Notes under the pieces: model-generated
The model's database searches: none
Told to the model about the DNA's origin: nothing
Seen by the model: the letters and a program-made list of their open reading frames with translations, nothing else
Translations under genes and position numbers: made by a program
Origin: CAZWDL01 sp964632995
Lineage (GTDB): Bacteria; Bacteroidota; Bacteroidia; Chitinophagales; Saprospiraceae
Assembly (NCBI GenBank): GCA_964632995.1
Contig: CAZWDL010000154.1
Location: 1-14,037, forward strand
DNA: 14,037 bases
Reading direction: 5' to 3'
Shown here: positions 8,888 to 14,037 of the stretch, piece by piece
Numbering within the stretch: the first letter of the stretch is position 1
How the letters are laid out: every line of letters starts with the position of its first letter

Positions 8888-8964
8888 ATCAAAAATAAAA
8901 AGCACAACAGCCGAGAACGGCGCTTGTTCCCGGAACCGCTGGGGAATCAGCGGTCTTCCCGGCT
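8888..8964 (-). terminator. Branched hairpin with T-tract, likely terminator of the BioD-like gene
   Basis: Downstream of the BioD-like stop on the minus strand, AGCCGGGAA (8964-8956) can pair with TTCTCGGCT (8917-8909), with one G-U pair. Inside lie a perfect 7-bp hairpin ACCGCTG/CAGCGGT (8935-8941 with 8948-8954), the dyad GTTCCCGGAAC and a small GCCG/CGGC stem that competes with the outer one. A T-rich stretch follows. The fit to an intrinsic terminator is reasonable, but the elaborate fold and its position before purB also allow a leader-type regulatory RNA. Confidence 0.4.
8890..8897 (-). promoter_or_regulatory. Candidate -7 element TATTTTTG for purB
   Basis: On the minus strand TATTTTTG (8897-8890) matches the Bacteroidota -7 consensus TAnnTTTG at all fixed positions and lies 20 bp before the purB ATG. 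The -33 region is poor (GTTC rather than TTTG). The same T-rich run follows the upstream hairpin structure, so it may also serve as a terminator tract. Confidence 0.35.
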
Positions 8965-8981
8965 ATGGTGGCGGTATTGTT

Positions 8982-10109
8982 TTATGTTTTGGGCGTTTTC
9001 ATTTCCAACTGGTTGAGCAGCATGTCAAGATCCAGGTGTTTGCGAATCAGTTCGATAGCCCGCTTTACCTTCCAGGGCGTCTGGGTATTTATTTTCACCT
9101 CTATCCGGCTGATCTTGACCACCGAGCCGTAGGTGTCAAGCTTGGTGGTCAGTACTGGAATCTTGTGTTTTTTAAAATAGGGATTGTTGAGGTCGGCCTC
9201 GTCATACCACTTGGCGTGACGCCCGTCACCGGTGACGATGACACCGGAGAGCGGCGATTTTTCCAGATTTTTCATCTTGGCGATGGAGTCGACTTTTTCA
9301 ATAGCCTCGTTAAGACGTTTGATGCTGGCGACCAGCAGGATATTGCGGAAGGCGCTGAATTCTTCTACATCGACCAGCGATCCGGCAATGATGTCCTCTA
9401 CGCGCAGGTTCATCCGGCCGCCGTTGAGCATGATCTTGCCGTTGACGGCCTGGCGAATGGTTTCCATGATGGGGAAGGAGAGCCGCTGGTCGTAGGGCAA
9501 AACGCCGAGCAGTGGGATGCCCATTTTTTCAAACTTCTTGCCCAGGTAGTATTTGATCTCCTTAATTTTTTCCGGATGCACTTTATTGACAATGACGCCG
9601 AGAATGGGTACCTGGTGTTCGCGAAAAAGCGCCAGGCTCATGTGCAGCTTGTCGATGGTTCGGCCGATGCCTCCTTCTACGATCATAACGACGCCCGAAC
9701 CGAGCATTTTAGCTACCCGGGCGTTAGACAGATCACAGACGGTTCCCACCCCCGGATGTCCCGTGCCTTCGTAAACCACCAGTTCAAATTCAGCATTGAG
9801 TTTCTCCGCTGCCCGCTCGATTTTTGACTCGAACTGAAAGCGGGAAGGATCTTCAATGTATTCCTTGGTGACACCGCGACCGATGATCACGGGGCTGTGC
9901 CATTCCGGGTGTATGTCAAAACCTATCACCTCCGAAAAGAGAACGGCGTCCTTGTCGGCCACCATGCCGCCTATCGTGACGGATTCCTGTCCCACGGGTT
10001 TGCAGTATCCCGTATTAAAACCCCGCTTCTGCAGATTGGAAACCAAACCCAGTGTAGAAGTGGTTTTGCCGACATGCTGGCCGGTTGCAGCTACGTAGAT
10101 AGTTTTCAT
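8982..10109 (-). CDS. Stand-alone BioD-like P-loop / DRTGG-domain protein (phosphotransacetylase N-terminal-like)
   Basis: The chosen start (10109) gives 375 aa beginning MKTIYVAATGQHVGKTT, with Walker A GQHVGKTT at 10-17 as in dethiobiotin-synthetase-like domains. A start 24 codons upstream at 10181 is possible, but AGGAAGAGGA directly before 10109 and the immediate beta-strand/P-loop favour this one. YEGTGHPGVG, VEGGIGRTIDKL and GVIVNKV belong to the P-loop fold. A second domain in the last third (EDIIAGSLVD, then SPLSGVIVTGDGRHA) resembles the DRTGG domain. This pairing is that of the N-terminal regulatory half of long phosphate acetyltransferases (COG0857-like), but no PTA catalytic domain follows and the stop is clean. 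Family knowledge suggests an ATP-dependent or sensory partner of acetyl-phosphate/acetyl-CoA metabolism; that role is inferred. No pta or ackA lies in the window. Biotin synthesis is unlikely given the extra domain and the lack of bio genes. Confidence 0.8.
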   Translation of the reverse strand: MKTIYVAATGQHVGKTTSTLGLVSNLQKRGFNTGYCKPVGQESVTIGGMVADKDAVLFSEVIGFDIHPEWHSPVIIGRGVTKEYIEDPSRFQFESKIERAAEKLNAEFELVVYEGTGHPGVGTVCDLSNARVAKMLGSGVVMIVEGGIGRTIDKLHMSLALFREHQVPILGVIVNKVHPEKIKEIKYYLGKKFEKMGIPLLGVLPYDQRLSFPIMETIRQAVNGKIMLNGGRMNLRVEDIIAGSLVDVEEFSAFRNILLVASIKRLNEAIEKVDSIAKMKNLEKSPLSGVIVTGDGRHAKWYDEADLNNPYFKKHKIPVLTTKLDTYGSVVKISRIEVKINTQTPWKVKRAIELIRKHLDLDMLLNQLEMKTPKT

Positions 10110-10122
10110 TCCTCTTCCTTTT
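10110..10122 (-). promoter_or_regulatory. Purine-rich ribosome binding site that decides the BioD-like start
   Basis: The minus-strand sequence AAAAGGAAGAGGA abuts the ATG at 10109. It is a stronger purine-rich signal than most leaders in this window, and it supports the shorter start over the in-frame ATG at 10181. Confidence 0.5.
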
Positions 10123-10168
10123 TGCGTTGGCCGCAATTTAGGAAAATTAGCCAATACAAGGGACCTAC

Positions 10169-10180
10169 TGACATTTGTCA
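10169..10180. promoter_or_regulatory. Dyad TGACA-TT-TGTCA, possible operator
   Basis: TGACATTTGTCA is an inverted repeat of 5-bp half-sites with a 2-bp spacer. It lies 60 bp upstream of the BioD-like gene, in the divergent region shared with the Lys/Cys micro-protein gene. Its size and position suit a dimeric repressor site, but a 10-bp match can arise by chance and no regulator is encoded nearby. Confidence 0.2.
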
Positions 10181-10297
10181 TTCACAGAAGGCGTAATTTT
10201 TCTACATTTTGCACCAATAAGATGAGTTCCCATAGTGGACATTCCGAAGGCCCTTCTGTCTGAAAATTATCAGTTTTAAACATCTTTTCAGTTTTTA

Positions 10298-10329
10298 TTT
10301 GGATCAAATCTAAATAGGCTTTATTTTTG
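10298..10329 (+). promoter_or_regulatory. Bacteroidota-type promoter for the Lys/Cys-rich micro-protein
   Basis: TTTG (10298-10301), a 20-bp spacer and TATTTTTG (10322-10329) match the Bacteroidota promoter consensus at every fixed base and with the preferred spacing. Transcription would start near 10336 and give a leader of about 55 nt before the ATG at 10391. This is the best promoter match in the window and supports the small gene as real. Confidence 0.6.
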
Positions 10330-10390
10330 GAGCGGTCAATGAGAAACTGTCTTTTTTCAAACAGCAATTTGTGCTAACCTTTATAGAAAA

Positions 10391-10546
10391 ATGAGCACTT
10401 TAAGAGGAACCAAAAAAGATACCATTAAGCCGGGACAGGTTGTACTGCCTTTCGCTTTGCCGATCGTAGAAGGAAAAAAACTGAAGAAAAAGTGTTGTAA
10501 GAAGTACAAGAAAGGTAAGCGTTGCAAACGCTGCCCGAAATGCTGA
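10391..10546 (+). CDS. 51-aa lysine/cysteine-rich micro-protein of unknown function
   Basis: This short gene reads MSTLRGTKKDTIKPGQVVLP at the start and ends in a strongly basic tail from residue 29 with 14 Lys/Arg. Five cysteines at 35, 36, 45, 48 and 51 give the pattern CC-x8-C-x2-C-x2-C, ending KRCPKC at the stop. There is no signal peptide or membrane segment, so it should be cytoplasmic. The Cys spacing would allow a small metal-binding knuckle and the charge would allow nucleic-acid binding, but both are guesses. I recall similar CC-KYKKGKRC-CP tails in small Bacteroidota proteins, which I could not check here. A consensus promoter lies 62 bp upstream, an AT-rich leader (TTTATAGAAAA) precedes the ATG, and the gene is followed by a 330-bp gap before topA on the same strand. 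The lysine/cysteine bias is far from random translation of this region. Confidence 0.75.
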   Translation: MSTLRGTKKDTIKPGQVVLPFALPIVEGKKLKKKCCKKYKKGKRCKRCPKC

Positions 10547-10876
10547 TCCGGTCAAGTTACTGATTTTTCTGCTCTGCACTCTTCCCTTCTTATTACACAG
10601 GTGTTGCCCTGTGCCTGATGAGCGCTCTACCTGCGTTCGCCGGTAGTTCACATGCACTTGTGATAAATAAAAGCCTAGCTCAGTAATTTCTCGTGAGCAA
10701 ACATAAGTCAAGACTATACCCTTCCCGGTAAAGGATAATTTTTTTCGCGGCGAGCCGTTCTTGGACTATCGCGTAAATTTTTACATTTGCAATCTTGAAA
10801 TGTATATGTTGTTATTCCCTTTTGCTGAACATTCCGACGAGGTATACGTAATATTACTATAAAATTTAACAGAACT
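10547..10876. other. 330-bp gene-free region upstream of topA
   Basis: I find no convincing gene here; the longest plus-strand ATG frame in the centre (10618) is only 22 codons. The region holds a 6-bp-stem hairpin CACAGG-TGTTGC-CCTGTG (10596-10613), possibly the 3' end of the micro-protein transcript but without a T-tract. It also holds a CTACC/GGTAG dyad around 10628-10647, the topA promoter (10760-10789), and two adjacent perfect palindromes, GTATAC (10842-10847) and GTAATATTAC (10848-10857), 19 bp before the topA start. Confidence 0.6.
10760..10789 (+). promoter_or_regulatory. Bacteroidota-type promoter for topA
   Basis: CTTG (10760-10763) and TACATTTG (10782-10789), 18 bp apart, fit the TTTG/TAnnTTTG consensus with a perfect -7 box. 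The predicted start near 10796 leaves an AT-rich leader of about 80 nt, which contains the GTATAC and GTAATATTAC palindromes before the ATG. Confidence 0.5.
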
Positions 10877-13480
10877 ATGCCCAAAAACCTACTCATAGTA
10901 GAGTCGCCGGCAAAGGCGAAAACCATACAAAAATACCTGGGAAAGGATTTTACCGTAAAATCCAGCTTTGGTCACGTGCGCGATTTGCAGAAAAGTCAGG
11001 GCGCTGTGGATGTAGAGAATGATTTCGAACCGAAGTACGTGGTTTCTCCCGACAAGCGTAAAGTAGTCAAGGAACTTAAAGACTCCGTTAAGAAGGTTCA
11101 GGAAGTCTGGCTGGCGACGGATGAAGACCGGGAGGGGGAAGCCATCTCCTGGCATTTGTGCCAGGTGCTGGGGCTTGACGAGAGCAGCACCAAGCGCATC
11201 GTTTTCCGGGAAATTACCAAACCGGCTATTCAGAAGGCCATTCAGAGTCCGCGCACCGTAGATGTCAATCTGGTTGATGCCCAGCAGGCCCGTCGGGTGT
11301 TGGACCGGCTGGTGGGCTACGAATTGTCGGAAATTCTTTGGAAGAAAATCAAGGGTAAACTGTCGGCCGGCCGGGTGCAGTCGGTGGCGGTTAAGCTCAT
11401 CGTGGAACGCGAACGCGAGATTCTTGACTTCGAGGCAACTCCTTTTTTCCGCATTAACGCTATTTTTGAAATCCGCAATGAAAACGGTAAAGCCGTTTCG
11501 CTGAAGGCCGAATCACCCTCTCGATACGATTCTGAATCGGAGGCTCAGGATTTTTTGAATAAATGTATCGGCGCGAGTTTCAAGATTGACGACATTGAGG
11601 TCAAGCCGCTGAAGCGCCGGCCCACTGCGCCCTTTACGACTTCCACACTGCAGCAGGAGGCGAGCCGCAAGCTCAGTTTTTCGGTCAATCGCACCATGTC
11701 GGTGGCTCAGCGCTTGTACGAAGCCGGGCATATCACTTACATGCGTACAGATTCGACCAGTCTCAGCGAAAGCGCGCTGACGAATATCGCCCAGGAGATC
11801 GAAAAGAACTTTGGCAAAAACTACGTGAAGATCCGCCGGTATAAGGGGAAGTCGGCCTCGGCGCAGGAGGCGCACGAAGCGATTCGTCCCACCTACGTAC
11901 AAGCCCAGCAGGTGGGCAGCACCCGCGACGAACAGCGCCTGTACGAGCTGATCTGGAAACGCACCGTCGCCTCCCAGATGGCCGATGCGATCGTGGAAAA
12001 GACGACGGCGAAAATCGGTATTTCCACCATTCCCGACGCCTATCTCAAGGCGGAAGGCGAGGTCTTGAAATTCGATGGTTTCCTGAAAGTCTACCTGGAA
12101 TCGACCGATGAGGAAGAGGAAGAACAGGAAGCTAAAGGTATGCTGCCCCCGCTGAAGGTAGGGCAGGAGCTGAAACTGGATATTATGACGGCTACCGAGC
12201 GCTTCACCCGGCCGCCCGCGCGGTATTCGGAAGCCAGCCTGGTGAAAAAGCTGGAAGAACTGGGCATAGGCCGTCCGTCGACGTATGCGCCGACCATCAG
12301 CAAAATCATGGAGGAAGGCCGCGGTTATGTTGTGAAAGACAGTCGCGACGGAGAAGAGCGCAAGTATAAGGTTCTGAAACTGAAAGAGGACAAAGTCCAG
12401 CAAAAGATCGAAACAGAAACCACCGGAGCGGTGCGCAACCGCTTGTTCCCTACCGAAATGGGGATCACCGTAAGTGGTTTCCTGGAAGAACACTTCGAAG
12501 AAATCATGGACTACAGTTTTACTGCCGATATCGAAAAACAGCTCGATGATATTGCGGAGGGGGAGCGCGTGTGGCGCGATCTGTTGCGCAAGTTTTATCC
12601 CCCTTTTCACGAAACGGTGGAAGAGACGATCAAGCACGCCGACCGGCCTACCCGCGACCGGGTGCTGGGTAAAGACCCCAAAACCGGCCGCACCCTGCTG
12701 ACGCGAATGACGCGCAACGGTCCCGTCGTGCAGATTGGCGCCCCCGATGAGCTGGAGGAAGACGAAAAGCCTCAGTATGCCAATCTTCGCAAAGGACAGC
12801 GCATCGATACCATCAGCTATGAGGAGGCACTGGAATTGTTCAAGCTGCCCCGCGATATGGGAACGTACAAGGACATGGAAGTCTCCATAGGCATCGGCCG
12901 CTATGGCCCCTACGTCCGCTTTGACGATAAGTTTGTCTCCATCCCCAAGGATGAGGATCCCCTGGAAATCAGCTACGAACGGGCCGTTGAACTCATCGAA
13001 GCCAAACTCAAGGAGGATGCGCCGGTCGGCGAATTTAAAGGTGAACCGATCACTAAAGGCAAAGGCCGCTACGGTCCCTACCTGAAGTATAAAGACCTTT
13101 TCGTCAATGTACCCCGCAAATACGACTTCGACAACCTGACCCAGAATGAGATGCATGAGCTCATCGAGAAAAAGCTGGAAAAAGAAGCCAATCGCTATAT
13201 CAAGCGCTGGGAAAGTGAAAATATCGCCGTCGAAAATGGCCGCTGGGGCCCCTTTATCCGCTACAAAAAGAAGTCGGTCAAGATTCCGAAGATCGATGGA
13301 GAACGCATCACCAAGGAACAGGCCGAAGAACTGACCCTGGAGCAGGTCAAAGACTTCATCGAAGCGGAATTACCCGGTACTTTCTCGGAAAAGAAAAAGG
13401 GGAAAGGGAAAAAGAAGACAACGAGCAAAAAGAAGGCTGCTACCAGCAAAAAGACAACGAAGAAGAAAAGTAAAAGTTGA
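10877..13480 (+). CDS. topA: DNA topoisomerase I (type IA), zinc-finger-free, lysine-rich tail
   Basis: TopA relaxes negative supercoils by transient single-strand cleavage through a 5'-phosphotyrosine. This 867-aa protein starts MPKNLLIVESPAKAKT, the usual N-terminus. The TOPRIM domain (about 3-115) shows Glu9 and the acidic triad in TDEDREGE (Asp82, Asp84, Glu86). GKLSAGRVQSVAVKL (160-174) is the conserved core segment, and GHITYMRTDSTSL (284-296) holds the catalytic Tyr288. The C-terminus has no CxxC zinc fingers. It instead carries consecutive topoisomerase C-terminal repeats with the cores NGPVVQIG (about 613), GRYGPY (674), GRYGPY (730) and GRWGPF (788), then a tail from about 838 composed almost only of Lys, Ser, Thr, Gly and Ala. 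Such tails in other bacterial TopA enzymes aid DNA binding and processivity. All catalytic residues are present, so it should be functional. The gene has its own promoter and is followed by the dyad element and DUF3467. Confidence 0.97.
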   Translation: MPKNLLIVESPAKAKTIQKYLGKDFTVKSSFGHVRDLQKSQGAVDVENDFEPKYVVSPDKRKVVKELKDSVKKVQEVWLATDEDREGEAISWHLCQVLGLDESSTKRIVFREITKPAIQKAIQSPRTVDVNLVDAQQARRVLDRLVGYELSEILWKKIKGKLSAGRVQSVAVKLIVEREREILDFEATPFFRINAIFEIRNENGKAVSLKAESPSRYDSESEAQDFLNKCIGASFKIDDIEVKPLKRRPTAPFTTSTLQQEASRKLSFSVNRTMSVAQRLYEAGHITYMRTDSTSLSESALTNIAQEIEKNFGKNYVKIRRYKGKSASAQEAHEAIRPTYVQAQQVGSTRDEQRLYELIWKRTVASQMADAIVEKTTAKIGISTIPDAYLKAEGEVLKFDGFLKVYLESTDEEEEEQEAKGMLPPLKVGQELKLDIMTATERFTRPPARYSEASLVKKLEELGIGRPSTYAPTISKIMEEGRGYVVKDSRDGEERKYKVLKLKEDKVQQKIETETTGAVRNRLFPTEMGITVSGFLEEHFEEIMDYSFTADIEKQLDDIAEGERVWRDLLRKFYPPFHETVEETIKHADRPTRDRVLGKDPKTGRTLLTRMTRNGPVVQIGAPDELEEDEKPQYANLRKGQRIDTISYEEALELFKLPRDMGTYKDMEVSIGIGRYGPYVRFDDKFVSIPKDEDPLEISYERAVELIEAKLKEDAPVGEFKGEPITKGKGRYGPYLKYKDLFVNVPRKYDFDNLTQNEMHELIEKKLEKEANRYIKRWESENIAVENGRWGPFIRYKKKSVKIPKIDGERITKEQAEELTLEQVKDFIEAELPGTFSEKKKGKGKKKTTSKKKAATSKKTTKKKSKS

Positions 13481-13635
13481 TTGAATAGAGTTGTTGCGAT
13501 AGGAGTTCTGAGGTGGTTATACTGACGTCGAAAGGGTTTGAGAAACTTCACAAACCAATTTACGTCAAGTATAAAATTGAACTTTTTCTCCACCCGGTTA
13601 CCTTATCGCAACAACTTTAATGAGCGATCAATCAA
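13477..13635. repeat. Long dyad-symmetric element between topA and the DUF3467 gene
   Basis: Nested inverted repeats share one axis: TTGATTGA (13477-13484) with TCAATCAA (13628-13635); perfect 13-bp arms AGTTGTTGCGATA (13489-13501) with TATCGCAACAACT (13604-13616); TTATACTGACGT (13517-13528) with ACGTCAAGTATAA (13562-13574, one extra base); and GGTTTG (13535-13540) with CAAACC (13551-13556). GGTGG/CCACC and GAGTTC/GAACT fall between them in the right order. The whole would fold as a long imperfect rod. Its left tip overlaps the topA stop codon. It may be a terminator, a structured RNA or a MITE-like insertion; no clear target-site duplication was seen. Confidence 0.75.
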
Positions 13636-13661
13636 ATAACTAATCACTAAAACTACTTCCC

Positions 13662-13982
13662 ATGGCAGATCAGAAGAAACCCAAGGGCAACCAGATCAAT
13701 ATTGAATTACCGGATGATGTAGCCGAAGGCATCTATTCCAACCTGGCCATTATCTCCCACTCCAATTCGGAATTCGTAGTCGATTTCATTCGCATGGTGC
13801 CGAACGTACCTAAGGCGAAGGTGAAATCACGGGTCATCCTTACACCACAGCACGCCAAGCGGCTGATGAAGGCCCTTTCGGAAAATATCGAAAAGTACGA
13901 AGCGCAGTTCGGTTCTATTGGCGAGCCGGATCAGACCCCGTTCCCGCCCATGTCGTTTAATACGCCGAAGGCGCAAGCGTAA
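13662..13982 (+). CDS. DUF3467 family protein
   Basis: The 106-aa protein starts MADQKKPKGNQINIELPDDV and has the compact DUF3467 pattern: beta strands around INIELPDDVAEGIYSNLAII, the conserved SNSEFVVDFIRMVPNVPKAKV segment (34-54), a strand VKSRVILTP and a helix HAKRLMKALSENIEKYE, then a Pro-rich tail (FPPMSFNTPKAQA). There is no signal peptide or membrane segment. The family is widespread in bacteria and has no established function known to me. It is sometimes found near information-processing genes in Bacteroidota; here it lies 181 bp after topA on the same strand, separated by the long dyad element. The start follows an AT-rich leader without a strong Shine-Dalgarno, as is common in Bacteroidota. 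Length matches the family, so it looks intact. I see no gene in the remaining 55 bases. Confidence 0.88.
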   Translation: MADQKKPKGNQINIELPDDVAEGIYSNLAIISHSNSEFVVDFIRMVPNVPKAKVKSRVILTPQHAKRLMKALSENIEKYEAQFGSIGEPDQTPFPPMSFNTPKAQA

Positions 13983-14037
13983 GAAGCCCAGCGCCAAAAG
14001 AGGCCAGAATTACCGACAGTTACTTTTGGGACAGAGC

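Noticed and set aside
10110..10181. 24-codon N-terminal extension of the BioD-like protein
   Set aside because: The extension is not part of the P-loop fold and runs through the operator-like dyad. A strong purine-rich site lies directly before the internal ATG at 10109.
10618..10686. 22-codon plus-strand ORF in the topA upstream region
   Set aside because: It is too short, has no distinct ribosome site and has no biased composition.
10605..10690. tRNA-like fragments (GGTAGAGCGC on the minus strand, TAGCTCAGT on the plus strand)
   Set aside because: The two fragments lie on opposite strands, and no acceptor stem, anticodon loop or TTCGA arm can be assembled around either.
10400..10926. Minus-strand frames at 10400-10711 and 10714-10926
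   Set aside because: The first is antisense to the better supported micro-protein gene and the second overlaps the topA start; neither has a recognisable motif.
11513..13156. Minus-strand open frame of 547 codons opposite topA
   Set aside because: topA is certain on the plus strand; the antisense product is a phenylalanine/leucine-rich mirror of its Lys/Glu codons.

Overview
The window looks like a scaffold from a Bacteroidota genome, most likely a Saprospiria/Lewinella-like lineage and probably a draft or metagenome assembly, because a 10-N scaffold gap lies inside a gene. The reasons are Bacteroidota-type promoter elements (TTTG near -33, TAnnTTTG near -7) before several genes, secreted VPS10/BNR-type beta-propeller proteins, a DUF3467 protein, and moderately GC-rich genes separated by AT-rich intergenic DNA.

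Left part (1-7389): a secreted or cell-envelope block. A lipoprotein-like N-acyl-D-amino-acid deacylase homologue, cut by the left edge, lies downstream of a large secreted VPS10/BNR propeller protein, both on the minus strand. A second, full-length propeller paralogue is divergently transcribed from the other side of a 287-bp intergenic region. The first propeller gene appears broken by the N run, but the flanks overlap by CAT, and collapsing the gap restores one 1035-codon gene that aligns with its 1044-aa neighbour. Together these genes suggest hydrolysis of, or binding to, extracellular peptides or glycans; the substrate is unknown.

Middle part (7390-10109): housekeeping metabolism on the minus strand. 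purB (adenylosuccinate lyase) follows a stand-alone BioD-like/DRTGG protein related to the N-terminal half of long phosphotransacetylases. Between the second propeller gene and purB, which converge, sits a highly symmetric 137-nt element: two inverted 51-nt modules around a central hairpin, with three compensatory base-pair changes between the module hairpins. It is the most striking unexplained structure here.

Right part (10110-14037): plus-strand genes. A 51-aa Lys/Cys-rich micro-protein has a near-perfect Bacteroidota promoter. It is followed by topA (DNA topoisomerase I without zinc fingers and with a lysine-rich tail) and a DUF3467 gene. A second long dyad-symmetric element (about 160 bp) fills the topA-DUF3467 gap. 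I see no rRNA, tRNA, CRISPR array, transposase or phage gene, and no clear multi-gene defence or biosynthetic system.
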